Part shown: piece after piece, positions 41,547 through 51,469 of the stretch
Position numbering within the stretch: the first letter of the stretch is position 1
Layout of the letters: each line of letters starts with the position of its first letter
NCBI RefSeq assembly: GCF_001701045.1
Contig: NZ_CP016757.1
Location: 2,630,219 to 2,694,218 of the forward strand
Length of the DNA stretch: 64,000 nt
Origin: Cloacibacillus porcorum
GTDB lineage: Bacteria > Synergistota > Synergistia > Synergistales > Synergistaceae
Direction of reading: 5' to 3'
Program-made: the position numbers and the translations under genes
Notes under the pieces: model-generated
The model's database searches: none
What the model was told of the DNA's origin: nothing
The model's input: the letters and a program-made list of their open reading frames with translations, nothing else

Positions 41547-41771
41547 CTCCCCGCAACTCCCTTCAGCGAAAATTTCTTTTTTCTTTCTTATGCTAATTGT
41601 AATTATAAAAGTTTCAGTTAATATGTCAAGCAAAATGATTATCAAATTCAGCGCAAGTAACATCCTGCAAAAAAAGTAAATTTATATCTCATCGCGTCCC
41701 GCGTCTCCGGCAAACGGAGGGCGTCTTTGAAAAAAACTCTGAGCGCGGCATATACCGGCGCAAAATAGTAC

Positions 41772-41802
41772 GGCCCGGCCTCCCTGTTTCGGGAGCCGGG
41801 CC
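41772..41802. terminator. Terminator hairpin after the ornithine cyclodeaminase-family gene
   Basis: GGCCCGGC-C-TCCC pairs with GGGA-GCCGGGCC around a 6-base loop. On the minus strand it is followed by TACTATTTTG; on the plus strand by a later T run. Confidence 0.6.
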
Positions 41803-41899
41803 ATACAAAACTATCTTAATTTTTTTTGTAACGCGGAGGTGCGCCGCGCGTTATCTTATCTCAAACAGGCGGGACATCGGCCCCGCCGTCCGGCGGCGG

Positions 41900-42868
41900 T
41901 TAGAATTCCACGTTCTGCCCAAGCCCCTTGCGCGCCGCCTTTTCGCAGAGATAGTCCGCCGCAGCGATGTCAAAGAGCGCCATGCCGACGGATTTGAAAA
42001 AGGTGGTCTCACTCTCTTTTTTACGTTTGCCGCCGATCAGCTCCGCGAGCGTGTGGATATCGCCGCGCCGCAGCGCGCCGTTTTCCAGCGGCGTTATCAG
42101 GTCGCCCGTCTCGTCCAGCGCGTGAGGGGTGTCCACGTAGACGTCGCCGCCCGTGAGTTTAAAGAGTCCGTCCGGGAATTCCCGCATGTCGGGCATGTAG
42201 GAGCCGATGCCGGAGAAGGCGTGTCCCGCGAGCAGCTTTTCGTCGTCGGGAAAGAGCGGGCTCTTGGAGGGGGTGGCCGTCATCACCGCCTCCGTCTTTT
42301 CGAGCAGCTCCACGGCGCTAGCGGCGATCTTTACCTCCACGCCCGGCAGCACTGCCTGCAGTTGTTTCGCGAACGCGGGAAGTTTTTCCGTTATCGCGTC
42401 GTATATCCAGACCTCTTTGACGCCTTTGCGCGCCGCGCAGCCGAACTGCGCCTGCCAGTAGCCCTGCGCCCCCGTACCGACAAGCCCTAAGGAACGGATA
42501 TCGGCGCGCGCCGTGTTTTTGATGCCCGCGCCGCCGACGGCCCCGGTACGGAGCGCCGTCACCATTTTACCCTCGAGCAGCGCCTTCGGCTCTCCCGTCT
42601 TCGCGTCAAAGAGCATCACCGCGCCGTTGATGAAGGGCAGCCCCTTTTGCGGATTACCGGGGCGCAGCGTGAGGAGCTTGCAGCCCCAGGCCTCGGGCGT
42701 GACGCAGGGCATGAGCATCAGGGAGTCGCTTCCGTTAAGCGAAATGTTCGAGCGCAGCGGCATCGCGAAGTTTCCCTCGTCCGCGAAGAGCATCGTCTGC
42801 TCTATCTTTTCAATCAATTCGTCGAAGTCCACCGTCTCAACGAGGGTCTTTTCATTAAGTATCAGCAC
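41900..42868 (-). CDS. Ornithine cyclodeaminase/mu-crystallin family dehydrogenase
   Basis: A 322-residue NAD(P)-binding protein of the OCD/mu-crystallin family. Family blocks are MLILNEKTL, FAMPLRSNISL, GCKLLTLRPGNPQKGLPFINGAVMLFDAKTGEPKALLEG, TALRTGAVGGAGIKNTARADIRSLGLVGTGAQGYWQ (Rossmann loop) and AVMTATPSKSPLF, GSYMPDMREF. Members include ornithine cyclodeaminase, alanine dehydrogenase and pyrroline-2-carboxylate reductase. The neighbouring proline racemase-family gene and regulator make an imino-acid reductase role attractive, but this is inference. It is transcribed away from the regulator gene on the same strand. Confidence 0.88.
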   Translation of the reverse strand: MLILNEKTLVETVDFDELIEKIEQTMLFADEGNFAMPLRSNISLNGSDSLMLMPCVTPEAWGCKLLTLRPGNPQKGLPFINGAVMLFDAKTGEPKALLEGKMVTALRTGAVGGAGIKNTARADIRSLGLVGTGAQGYWQAQFGCAARKGVKEVWIYDAITEKLPAFAKQLQAVLPGVEVKIAASAVELLEKTEAVMTATPSKSPLFPDDEKLLAGHAFSGIGSYMPDMREFPDGLFKLTGGDVYVDTPHALDETGDLITPLENGALRRGDIHTLAELIGGKRKKESETTFFKSVGMALFDIAAADYLCEKAARKGLGQNVEF

Positions 42869-43085
42869 TTGTATCCGCTCCTTTTCTAAGAAAGTATTAT
42901 TTTGCCGCTGAAAAAATTTGTCTGTTCCGCAGCTTGCCTGTAAGAGGCGGCTTTCTCAAACTTCGGCAAGAGAGAGGCAAGAGCAGGGTAAATCTCACAA
43001 ATCCGCCGCGTCAAGGCCTCTTCCCGGCGCTTGGCGCTGCGGCCCGGTGCGTACATAGGAGCGCCGTTTCAAAGTCCATCTCCCG

Positions 43086-43748
43086 TTATTCCGGGGAGTG
43101 AACGGAGCGCAGATAGGCGTAGAGCGTAAACTTGCTCTTTTTCATCTCTTCGGAGAGGCGTTCCATCGCCCCCTTGACGAGGAAAAACCCCATCTCGTCG
43201 AGGCGGGCCACCACCTTGACCTTGTCTGAGCGCGGCAGCGCGGATAGGTCACCGCCCCACTCCTTTTTAACCGACGTAATCGAGTTGGAGACGACGTCGC
43301 CGACCTCCTTCGAGAAGTGTTCGCAGTAGTCCTCCGCACCCTCCCCAGTGGCGTCCGCACGAAAAAACTCGTCAAGCGCCTCCCGCGCGGCGGCAATCTT
43401 TGTGACATCCATGTTGATGCAGAGGAAGCCAACGATGCGCCCGGCGGCATCCCTGATAAAACAGACGCCGCATTTGAGGAGCCGCCCGTCTCCGGTCCTG
43501 GCCTGGTAGTTGTAGACCCCCGTCATCTTCTGATACTTGGGGTCCTTCAGCATCCGCAGGCCGAAATCCGTCATCGGCGAGCCGACGCCGCGGCCACTCA
43601 CCTGGGCGTTGGCGCAGGCGATGATCGAATGTTCGGGGTTTGAGACGTCATGCAGCAATATTTCACAGTCACTGCCGAGTATCTCCCCAAGCCCCTTCAC
43701 CAGGTCTATGTAGGACAGCAGCTCCGTTGGTATCTTGCGTTTATTCAT
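43086..43748 (-). CDS. YheO/DauR-like transcriptional regulator (PAS-like + HTH)
   Basis: A 220-residue regulator. The N-terminal YheO-like PAS domain includes GEILGSDCEILLHDVSNPEHSIIACAN and GVCFIRDAAGRIVGFLCINMD; the C-terminal helix-turn-helix comprises SDKVKVVARLDEMGFFLVKGAMERLSEEMKKSKFTLYAYLRSV. DauR-type proteins control D-amino-acid catabolism in other bacteria. ATG 43748 has GGAGGG nine bases upstream. It is divergent from the proline racemase-family gene, whose promoter region it probably binds. Confidence 0.9.
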   Translation of the reverse strand: MNKRKIPTELLSYIDLVKGLGEILGSDCEILLHDVSNPEHSIIACANAQVSGRGVGSPMTDFGLRMLKDPKYQKMTGVYNYQARTGDGRLLKCGVCFIRDAAGRIVGFLCINMDVTKIAAAREALDEFFRADATGEGAEDYCEHFSKEVGDVVSNSITSVKKEWGGDLSALPRSDKVKVVARLDEMGFFLVKGAMERLSEEMKKSKFTLYAYLRSVHSPE

Positions 43749-43991
43749 CCTCCGCAGCCCTCCTGATTTCGCTGGCCTTATTTTATCATAAATAAATTGT
43801 CGATAACAATATTTTTTAATTTTTCGCAAAAATAATGTCGATAGCTGACGGTATCTTGCTTTTTCTATATTTATTAGTTTTGTTCCCTGAATGAAAATCT
43901 TCTTTTTTCTGCTTTCATACGATATAATTAACAAAATATTGTTGATACATATATAATTATCAAGAGGCTTGTGAAGGGAGAAATTACCGTC

Positions 43992-45005
43992 ATGATGAAT
44001 TTTACAAGGACGATCGACGCCATCGACGCCCACACCGCGGGGGAGCCGATTCGCGTCGTCACCGCGGGCATCCCGAAGGTGGAGGGGCGGACGATGCTCG
44101 AGAAGATGGAATATTTTGGCGGGCGTTACGACAATATCCGCTGTATGCTGCTCAAGGAGCCGCGCGGCCACAAGGATATGTTCGGCGCGGTGCTGGTACC
44201 GCCGGTAACCGACGACGCCGACCTTGGCATCCTCTTTATGCATAACGAGGGGATGAGCACGATGTGCGGCCACGGGACGATCGGCGCGGTGAAGGCCGCC
44301 GCGGAGACGGGGCTTCTTGAGCTGCGCGAGGGAGAGAACACGATAAAGATCGACGCTCCCGCCGGGCGTATCACGGCGGAGGCGGCGGTAAAGGAGGGGC
44401 GCGTGGAGCGCGTCGCCTTCACCAACGTTCCGGCCTTCGTCTATAAAGAGAATGTAAAGATACCTGTCGCGGGGATCGGCGAGGTGGAGGCAGCGATCGT
44501 CTACGGCGGCGCCTTTTATATATTCGTCGAGGAGGAGAAGCTGGGGCTGCGCGTGCTGCCGGAGCAGACGGCGGCGCTCGTCGCGCGCGCGATGGAGATG
44601 AAACGCTGGGTGAACGCCAATCTCGACATCCGCCACCCGGAGAAGCCGCAGATCAGCGGCATTTACGGCGTGCTTATCACCTCCCCCGTCGAACGGACGG
44701 AGTACGGCTGCCGCAGCCGCCACATCTGCGTATTCGCAGAGGGTGCGGTGGACCGCTCGCCATGCGGTACGGGAACCTCCGCGCGGATGGCGCTGCTGGT
44801 ATCGCGCGGCGAGCTGAAGGTGGGCGAAAAATTCCAGGCGGCTAGCATCATCGACACAAAGTTCGAGGGAACGCCGCTTGCCGCCGTCACCGAGAGCGGA
44901 TACGAGGCAATCATCCCCAAGGTCGCGGGCCCCGCCTGGATCACGGGCTTCAACAAGTTCGTCCTCGACCCAAGCGACCCGCTGCCAGAGGGTTTCCTGC
45001 TCTGA
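43992..45005 (+). CDS. Proline racemase-family enzyme (racemase/4-hydroxyproline epimerase type)
   Basis: A 337-residue cytoplasmic enzyme. It begins NFTRTIDAIDAHTAGEPIRVV and has both catalytic cysteines of true epimerases: STMCGHGTIGA (first) and DRSPCGTGTSARMA (second). In trans-3-hydroxyproline dehydratases one of these cysteines is replaced by Ser or Thr, so a racemase or epimerase is more likely. GFNKFVLD near the end is also typical. ATG 43992 is used, with AAGGGAG 11 bases upstream; GTG 43971 is an alternative. Divergent from the YheO/DauR-like regulator. D/L-proline or 4-hydroxyproline is the probable substrate. Confidence 0.9.
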   Translation: MMNFTRTIDAIDAHTAGEPIRVVTAGIPKVEGRTMLEKMEYFGGRYDNIRCMLLKEPRGHKDMFGAVLVPPVTDDADLGILFMHNEGMSTMCGHGTIGAVKAAAETGLLELREGENTIKIDAPAGRITAEAAVKEGRVERVAFTNVPAFVYKENVKIPVAGIGEVEAAIVYGGAFYIFVEEEKLGLRVLPEQTAALVARAMEMKRWVNANLDIRHPEKPQISGIYGVLITSPVERTEYGCRSRHICVFAEGAVDRSPCGTGTSARMALLVSRGELKVGEKFQAASIIDTKFEGTPLAAVTESGYEAIIPKVAGPAWITGFNKFVLDPSDPLPEGFLL

Positions 45006-45147
45006 GCCGCCGATTATTCGCCCCACGGCTGCCGCGGACGAAAAATGGCAGCTCACAGGGGAACAATGATTTCGCCTCATCGCCACAAGCGGCGGAATAT
45101 ACGAGCGACCGATAAAACTTACGAAATATAGAAGGGACTGAGCGCAA

Positions 45148-46851
45148 ATGACATACCGCTCCAAAGAACTCGGACTTTTTTCCGGCAAGGGATCGTCCTC
45201 GCGCCGCGCGATCTATAAGGGCTGCGGCTACGACGACGGCGACCTCTCCAAGCCGCTGATCGGCATTGTAAACACCGCGAACGACGCGGGGCTCGGCCAT
45301 GTGCACCTTGACCGCCTCGCGGCGCGGGTGCGCGCGGGCATTTTACAGGCGGGCGGCACGCCGTTTGAATTCGGAACCATCGCCACCTGCGGTGCGGTGC
45401 CCATCGGGATGCCGCACTTCCGCTATGAGCTGGTCATCCGCGACGTCATCGCCTCCTCCGTCGAGATAATGACCGGCGTGCAGCTGCTGGACGGCCTTGT
45501 GCTGCTCGCCTCTTGCGACAGCATCATCCCCGGCGTCCTTATGGGCGGCATCCGCGCCGACGTCCCATGCATCGTGCTGACGGGCGGCCCGCAGGAGGTC
45601 TGCAAGAGCGGCGGACGCAGCGTCGTGATGAGCGAGCTGGACCAGCTCGTATTCGGCGCGGATTACGCAAGCGACGAGGCGCGCGAGAAGATACGTTACC
45701 TCGAGGATCACGTCTGCCCCGGCCCTGGCGCCTGTTCGCTGATGGGCACGGCGAATACGATGCAGATTTTGATGGAGGGGCTGGGAATGGCGCTGCCTGG
45801 CTCGTCCACGGTCCCCGCCGTCTACGCGGAGAAGGAACGCTTCGCGACACAGACGGGACGCCGCATCGTGGAGCTCGTCAAGGAGGGAGTGAAGCCTAAG
45901 GATATCCTCACGCGCGAGACGCTCTTGAACGGTGTCATTCTCACGATGGCCCTCGCGGGCTCGACCAACGCAGTGCTGCATCTGCTCTCCTTCGCGCGCG
46001 AGGTGGGCGTGGGGCTGACGCTCGACGATTTTGACAAATTATCGGAGACGATACCCGTCATCAGCCGCGTCATCCCGACGGGAAAGGCGACGGTCATCGA
46101 CCTCTACAACGCGGGCGGCGTCCCCGCCGTCCTCGGCGAGATGAGGGACTTCCTACACCAGGAATGCCTCACCGTCTCCGGACACACAATCGGCGAGATA
46201 GCGGCGCTGCGCCGCTCCTCCGACCACGATACGCTGACGACCGTCGACGCCCCTGTCTTTAAAAACGGCGGCATCGCTGTGATGAAGGGCAACATCACGC
46301 CCAACGGCGCGATCTGCCGCACGACGACCATCTCCGAGAAGATACGCAGGTTCGCGGGACCGGCGCGCGTCTTCAACTCCGACGAGGAGGCGCACCACGC
46401 GGTGGTGACGGGCGATATCAAAAGGGGCGACGTCGTCGTCATCCGTTATGAGGGGCCGCGCGGCGCGCCCGGCATGCGCGAGATGATGATGACGACCGAC
46501 GCGCTGGTCGGCATCGGCATGGGGCAGGAGGTATTCGTACTCACCGACGGACGCTTCTCAGGCTTTACCGAAGGGGCGGCGATCGGCCATATCTCCCCCG
46601 AGGCAGCGGTCGGCGGCGTGATCGCGGTCGTTGAGGACGGGGACATCATCGAGATAGACATCCCCGGGCGCACGGTGAACCTCGACCTGCCCGAAGAGGT
46701 GATCGCGGCCCGCCTCGCGAAGTGGAAGCTGCCCCTCAAAAGGGAGCGCGGCATCCTCGGCATCTACGCGAAGAGCGCCCTCCAGGCCCACCTGGGCGCG
46801 ATGATCGACGACCGCGTAACCGAAGAAGAACAGGTGCGCCGGGAGTTTTAG
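45148..46851 (+). CDS. IlvD/Edd-family dehydratase
   Basis: A 567-residue Fe-S dehydratase of the dihydroxyacid/phosphogluconate dehydratase family. Visible family blocks: [42 protein letters not shown] and, near the C-terminus, [40 protein letters not shown]. Two cluster cysteines are in SCDSIIPG and GPGACSLMG; the N-terminal Cys seen in 4Fe-4S versions (PCN) is replaced in [12 protein letters not shown], hinting at a variant cluster. Acting on a hydroxy- or sugar-acid is expected, but its location behind the proline racemase-family gene and away from ilv genes makes branched-chain biosynthesis uncertain. SD GAAGGGAC precedes ATG. Confidence 0.88.
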   Translation: MTYRSKELGLFSGKGSSSRRAIYKGCGYDDGDLSKPLIGIVNTANDAGLGHVHLDRLAARVRAGILQAGGTPFEFGTIATCGAVPIGMPHFRYELVIRDVIASSVEIMTGVQLLDGLVLLASCDSIIPGVLMGGIRADVPCIVLTGGPQEVCKSGGRSVVMSELDQLVFGADYASDEAREKIRYLEDHVCPGPGACSLMGTANTMQILMEGLGMALPGSSTVPAVYAEKERFATQTGRRIVELVKEGVKPKDILTRETLLNGVILTMALAGSTNAVLHLLSFAREVGVGLTLDDFDKLSETIPVISRVIPTGKATVIDLYNAGGVPAVLGEMRDFLHQECLTVSGHTIGEIAALRRSSDHDTLTTVDAPVFKNGGIAVMKGNITPNGAICRTTTISEKIRRFAGPARVFNSDEEAHHAVVTGDIKRGDVVVIRYEGPRGAPGMREMMMTTDALVGIGMGQEVFVLTDGRFSGFTEGAAIGHISPEAAVGGVIAVVEDGDIIEIDIPGRTVNLDLPEEVIAARLAKWKLPLKRERGILGIYAKSALQAHLGAMIDDRVTEEEQVRREF

Positions 46852-46885
46852 GCGGCCTCAATCATCTGAGACTCATTAAGAATAT

Positions 46886-46924
46886 ACGGGCGGATTCGTC
46901 TACGCGAACCGCCCGTTGTTTATT
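46886..46924 (+). terminator. Terminator after the IlvD/Edd-family gene
   Basis: ACGGGCGG pairs with CCGCCCGT and an inner TTCG with CGAA, then TTGTTTATT. Confidence 0.75.
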
Positions 46925-47300
46925 CCGGTTTTTCCGTTGACTGGGCGGCAGGCTTTCGGATGTTATTTTTGGACAAGCGATTGCCAGTTCCGCTTTATTT
47001 CGCTTTTCCACATTTACTTTTTATATAAATGACATATTCAACCTCTAATAGCGCTTATTCCCCGCTTAATCAATTTCAAAAACATAGTTTAATTTAATAA
47101 TTAATTATTGACAAAAATTAATATTAAATTTATGATTTAATAGATTTTAATTTTATATTTTAATATGTATTTTTGTTCACACCCAACACTGCGCGAAAAA
47201 TATATGCAGCCAATGAGACGACTGTCCGGCTTCCGGCACTGGGCAAATATAGATATTCGCTTCAGCGGATACAAGACCAAGCAGAGTGAGGTGAGGCAGG
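46925..47300. other. AT-rich intergenic region
   Basis: About 375 bases; the stretch at 47030-47175 is extremely AT-rich and likely holds the promoter of the transporter gene. Nothing else was recognised. Confidence 0.35.
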
Positions 47301-48458
47301 ATGAAAGATAAAACTCTTTGGGGGCTGAACCTCTCCGCCTTTTTAATGATGATCGGGGTGGGGATGATCGTCGCCCTGCTGCCGCAAAAGATCATAGAGT
47401 TAGACGGCAATGGCAATAATGTCGGTTATTTGGCCTCGACGTTTGCCGCCGCATATATCGTATTGCAGCTTCCCGTCGGGGCTATGGCGGACAAATTCGG
47501 CTTCAAGCGTTTTTTAGCTTTGGGATATTTTCTATGTTTTCTGACCGGGCTATGCTACTATTTTTCCTCCGGCTCGGCCATGATATTTCTCTCACGCCTG
47601 CTGCAGGGCACGGGCGAGGCTCCCGTATGGGCGCTCGCGCCCGCGCTGCTGTCGTTAAAGTACGCCTCCTCCAAAGGAACCGCGGTAGGCTCATATAATG
47701 CGGTAATACATATAGGACTCACCATCGGGCCAATACTCGGCGTGCTCCTTATCAGGGTGCTGGCGCCGGAAAATCTTTTTCTCCTCTACGCCTTTGCCTG
47801 CCTCGCCGGAGCGGTTCTGACCATCTGGCTGGTTGACGATGTCCGCGCTGAAGAAAACATGGGAGATACCTTCAATATATCCAATATCGCGGCAATGATC
47901 AAAGAATCGTCTGTGTTTATCGCCCTTGCCGGTATTACCCTGTACGGTTCCGGATACGGGATATTCCTCACGACCATGCCGGCCTACCTTATTGAAGAAA
48001 GAGGGTTCAGCCCCGCCTATATCGGTATCTTTTTCTCTCTGTTTTATATCGCGATCAGTATCTCACAGCTGATAACGGGGAGGCTCTGCGACCGCTTCGG
48101 GGCAAAGGTATTTATGATCTTCGGACTCTTTCTCGCGTCACTGGGGCTTGGAGCCTCGCAGCTCTCCCCCACGGCAGCAGGGATGTTATCCGCACTCACT
48201 ATTTCAACTATCGGCCTCGGCATATTTTATCTCGCCTCAATGATATTCTTGAACGACACCGTTGACGAGAGATATAAAGGGACGATTTCAGGAGCCTATT
48301 ATCTGTTTTGGGGAGTCGGGATGTTTTTTGGTCCGCCGCTGCTTTCATTATCATCGGCAAGAGGCGGCGCCGATTTTTCTTTAAGATGTTACGCGGCGTT
48401 ATATTTGGCGCTTTCGGCTGTAATGGCCATAAGGTTTTATCGAAAACAGGGGAGATAA
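47301..48458 (+). CDS. MFS transporter (12 membrane helices)
   Basis: A 385-residue major facilitator protein of the drug:H+ antiporter/sugar-like type with 12 predicted helices. The A-loop motif between helices 2 and 3 is GAMADKFGFKR and its counterpart between helices 8 and 9 is GRLCDRFGAK, and motif C-like GLTIGPILG lies in helix 5. GAGGTGAGG precedes ATG 47301. Its position next to the imino-acid genes suggests uptake or export of a related compound, but nothing in the sequence proves the substrate. Confidence 0.87.
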   Translation: MKDKTLWGLNLSAFLMMIGVGMIVALLPQKIIELDGNGNNVGYLASTFAAAYIVLQLPVGAMADKFGFKRFLALGYFLCFLTGLCYYFSSGSAMIFLSRLLQGTGEAPVWALAPALLSLKYASSKGTAVGSYNAVIHIGLTIGPILGVLLIRVLAPENLFLLYAFACLAGAVLTIWLVDDVRAEENMGDTFNISNIAAMIKESSVFIALAGITLYGSGYGIFLTTMPAYLIEERGFSPAYIGIFFSLFYIAISISQLITGRLCDRFGAKVFMIFGLFLASLGLGASQLSPTAAGMLSALTISTIGLGIFYLASMIFLNDTVDERYKGTISGAYYLFWGVGMFFGPPLLSLSSARGGADFSLRCYAALYLALSAVMAIRFYRKQGR

Positions 48459-48512
48459 TATTTTGTCATAGTAAACCGGGGAGAAAAACTTGTATCTGCC
48501 AAGCCAGCTATA

Positions 48513-48559
48513 AAAGGGCGCTCCGCCGTTTTCATACTGACGGAACGCCCTTATTTTTC
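48513..48559. terminator. Bidirectional terminator between MFS and peptidase genes
   Basis: AAGGGCG-C-TCCG pairs with CGGA-A-CGCCCTT around a 15-base loop, then TATTTTT on the plus strand. Confidence 0.75.
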
Positions 48560-48590
48560 GCCGCCTAGCGAGGGCGCAGTGATTTTTTAC

Positions 48591-49667
48591 TTACAGCTTC
48601 ATCAATTCAAGCGCGAGCGCCGCGGTATCCTCGAGGTTTTTCACCGTGATGCGCTCCGCGGTGGTGTGGACCTTGTCCATGCCGGTGCCGAGGACCACGG
48701 CCTTTATGCCGTTGGCGTTCATGGTGTTCGCGTCGCTGCCGCCGCCGGTGGAGCCGATGACGGGCGTCAGGCCGATTTTCCTGCAGGCCTCCGCGACGGA
48801 GACGACAAGCGGATCGTCGTCGGACTGCGTGTATCCCGTGTAGCTGGTCGTCGCTTTGCAGTCGAGCTCCGCGCCAAAATCGCGGCAGGCCTTTTCAAGG
48901 CATTCCACTATGTGTTTAGTCTGCGCCTCAAGTTTCGCGTTGTCGCGGCTTCTCACCTCGGCCTCGATGTAGGCGCTGGGGCTGACGATGTTTGTCGCGC
49001 CGACGGCTTTGAAGGTGCCGATGTTCGCCGTCGTCTCCTCGTCGATGCGCAGCAGTTTCATCGCGGCGACTGCGGCGGCTCCGACCTGTATGGCGCTGAC
49101 GCCCTTTTCGGGGGCGAGGCCGGCGTGCGCCGCGACGCCCTTTATTTCGGCGCGTATCTTCGTCTGTCCCGGCGCGGCGGTGATTATCTTGCCCGCGTCG
49201 CCGCTGGAGTCAAAGACGACGGCCTCTTTCGCGGAGAGTTTGGAGTAGTCGAGGGCCTTGGAGCCGATCATGCCGACCTCTTCCCCAACGGTGAGGACCA
49301 CCTCAACCGCGCGGTGGGCAAGCTTCTGTTCGCGCGCCGAGGCGACCGCCTCGATGATCGCCGCGACGCCGGATTTGTCGTCGCCGCCGAGTATCGTGCT
49401 GCCGTCGGTATGTATCACGCCGTCCGTGATGATGGGGCGGATGCCTTTGCCGGGGGTCACGGTATCGATATGGGCGCTCATGAGAAGCGCCGGAGCCTCT
49501 CCCGCGAAGAGCGCTATGACGCTGCCGGCCTCGTCTATACGGACATCACAGCCAAGCGCCTTGAGGTCAGCTGAGACGCGGGCGGCCATCGCCGCCTCGT
49601 TTCCGCTTTCGCTGTCAATCGCGATGTATTCAAGAAAATTTTTCAGGAGACGTTCTTTGTTTATCAT
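48591..49667 (-). CDS. M20-family peptidase, PepT-like
   Basis: A 358-residue zinc peptidase. Motifs: MSAHIDTVTPGKGI, TILGGDDKSGVAAI, TVGEEVGMIGSKALD, FDSSGDAGKIITAAPGQ and, near the end, GSTGGGSDANTMNANGI and HTTAERITVKNLED. It matches the PepT-like subgroup (tripeptidase-related) of the M20 family, not the YgeY-like protein at 8-9 kb. ATG 49667 has GAGG eight bases upstream. It lies 200 bases downstream of the AbgT transporter gene on the same strand and probably hydrolyses the imported dipeptide-like compound. Confidence 0.9.
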   Translation of the reverse strand: MINKERLLKNFLEYIAIDSESGNEAAMAARVSADLKALGCDVRIDEAGSVIALFAGEAPALLMSAHIDTVTPGKGIRPIITDGVIHTDGSTILGGDDKSGVAAIIEAVASAREQKLAHRAVEVVLTVGEEVGMIGSKALDYSKLSAKEAVVFDSSGDAGKIITAAPGQTKIRAEIKGVAAHAGLAPEKGVSAIQVGAAAVAAMKLLRIDEETTANIGTFKAVGATNIVSPSAYIEAEVRSRDNAKLEAQTKHIVECLEKACRDFGAELDCKATTSYTGYTQSDDDPLVVSVAEACRKIGLTPVIGSTGGGSDANTMNANGIKAVVLGTGMDKVHTTAERITVKNLEDTAALALELMKL

Positions 49668-49878
49668 CTTTTCATCCTCTTTCATCTTTCGTTGGACTTT
49701 ACCCTATAAATTATACTCTACAGAAAGACAATACCTAAAAATTCAGTGCAGAGACACAGGTACGCTGATTGGAAGTGCCGGAGGCTGAATTACTTGGCAC
49801 CGGCCAGCCTAAAACGCACTTTTAGCGCTGAGGGCCAGCCGATGCCAGGCAAAAACGCGTATAGTCGATGGATATTAT

Positions 49879-51438
49879 TTACATGAACAGTCCGGCTCCG
49901 GGACCCAGCGGCAGGCCGAAGAACATCCAGACGACGAGCAGCAGCGACCAGCCGATGAGGAAGAAGATCGAGTAGGGCAGCATCGTCGAGATGAGCGTGC
50001 CGATACCGGAGTTTTCGTCGTATTCTTTCGCAAAGACGATTATCATCGCGAAGTAGGACATAAGCGGCGTGATGATGTTCGTCGTGGAGTCTCCGATCCT
50101 GTAGGCGACCTGGGTCAGCTCCGGCGAGTAGCCGAGGAGCATGAACATCGGGATGAAGACCGGCGCGAGGATGGTCCACTTCGCGGAGGCCGAGCCCATG
50201 AAGAGGTTGATGAAGGCGCTGAAGAGGATGAAGAGGATCATCAGCGGGATGCCGCCGATGCCCGTCGATTCGATGAACTGCGCGCCTTTCAGGGCGATAA
50301 TAGTGCCGAGTTTGGTGTAGCTGAAGTAGCTGATGAACTGCGCCGCCACGAACGCAAGGGCGATGTAGGCGCCCATCGAGGACATCGCCTTGCCCATCGC
50401 GCCGCAGACGTCTTTATTATCTTTGAATTTGCCGGATACGTAGCCAAATACCACCGACGGGATAAGGAAGAAGAACATGATGAGCACGATGATGCTCTGC
50501 ATGAGCGGCGCGCCGGCGATGAGGCTTCCCGTCTTGGGGTTGCGCATGAAGGAATCGGCGGGCAGGCAGACCAGCACCACAAGCAGGGTCATCACGAGCA
50601 AGGTGATATTCGCCATCCGCAGGGCCTTCTGTTCCTTCGCCGTGATCTGGTTGGACTCGAAGGCGCCCTCAAGGAATTTGCCGTTGTATTTGCCGAGACG
50701 CGGCTCTACGATGTAGTCGGTGACGATCGTGCCGATGATCGTGATGAGGAAGGTGGAGGCGATCATGAAGTACCAGTTGGAGGTGGGCTCGACGGAGCGC
50801 GCCGCGTCGAGGATGTGTACGGCCTCCGTCGAGATGCCGGAGAGGAGCGGGTCGGTGGTACCGATGACGAGGTTAGCCGAGAAACCGCCGGAGACGCCCG
50901 CGAAGGCGGCGGCCAGTCCGGCCATCGGGTGGCGTCCGTAGGCCATAAACATCAGCGCGCCGATCGGGATGAGCACGACATAGCCCGCGTCGGAGGCGAT
51001 GTTGGACATGATGCCGAGAAAGACGACGACCGGCGTGATGAGGCTGCGCGGGGTGACCGCCACGGTGCGCTTGAGGATCGTCGGAATGTAACCGCTGGTT
51101 TCCGCGACGCCGACGCCAAGCATCGCAACGAGCACAACGCCGAGGGGCGCGAAGCCGGTGAAGTTCTTTACGGCCGAGGTGAGCATATAGATGACGCCCT
51201 TCTGGTTGAGCAGGCTGACGGCGGTGATCGTCTGCATTTCAACCGTGTTTGTGGCACGGTTGATAAGTTCGCCGGAGGCGGAGACGCCCATAGCCGCGAA
51301 TATCGCGGAGAGAAGCGCCGTCACGGCGGCGAAGATCGCAAAGAGCGCGATCGGGTGCGGCAGTTTGTTGCCGACGCGCTCAACTCCATTGAGAAAACGG
51401 TCGAACAGAGAAACCTTCTTCTTTGTTTCGGCTGTCAT
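49879..51438 (-). CDS. AbgT-family transporter
   Basis: A 519-residue, 12-13-helix inner-membrane transporter of the AbgT family (p-aminobenzoyl-glutamate and related substrates). The N-terminus KVSLFDRFLNGVERVGNKLPHPIALFAIFAAVTALLS and blocks such as NFTGFAPLGVVLVAMLGVGVAE, AAAFAGVSGGFSANLVIGTTDPLLSGIS and GDSTTNIITPLMSYFAMI are family-typical. Some members export sulfonamides. The neighbouring PepT-like peptidase mirrors E. coli abgT with abgAB, which split p-aminobenzoyl-glutamate, so folate-catabolite salvage is plausible. Confidence 0.92.
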   Translation of the reverse strand: MTAETKKKVSLFDRFLNGVERVGNKLPHPIALFAIFAAVTALLSAIFAAMGVSASGELINRATNTVEMQTITAVSLLNQKGVIYMLTSAVKNFTGFAPLGVVLVAMLGVGVAETSGYIPTILKRTVAVTPRSLITPVVVFLGIMSNIASDAGYVVLIPIGALMFMAYGRHPMAGLAAAFAGVSGGFSANLVIGTTDPLLSGISTEAVHILDAARSVEPTSNWYFMIASTFLITIIGTIVTDYIVEPRLGKYNGKFLEGAFESNQITAKEQKALRMANITLLVMTLLVVLVCLPADSFMRNPKTGSLIAGAPLMQSIIVLIMFFFLIPSVVFGYVSGKFKDNKDVCGAMGKAMSSMGAYIALAFVAAQFISYFSYTKLGTIIALKGAQFIESTGIGGIPLMILFILFSAFINLFMGSASAKWTILAPVFIPMFMLLGYSPELTQVAYRIGDSTTNIITPLMSYFAMIIVFAKEYDENSGIGTLISTMLPYSIFFLIGWSLLLVVWMFFGLPLGPGAGLFM

Positions 51439-51469
51439 TACAAAAATTCCCCCTGAATATATTTTATGA

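Noticed and set aside
43992-45005. trans-3-hydroxy-L-proline dehydratase
   Set aside because: Both catalytic cysteines (MCGHG and SPCGTGT) are present, whereas the dehydratases replace one of them.
43749-45188. Upstream extension of the YheO/DauR-like regulator to a 700-residue protein
   Set aside because: The extension runs antisense through the proline racemase-family gene and contains no domain; the family start and ribosome-binding site are at 43748.
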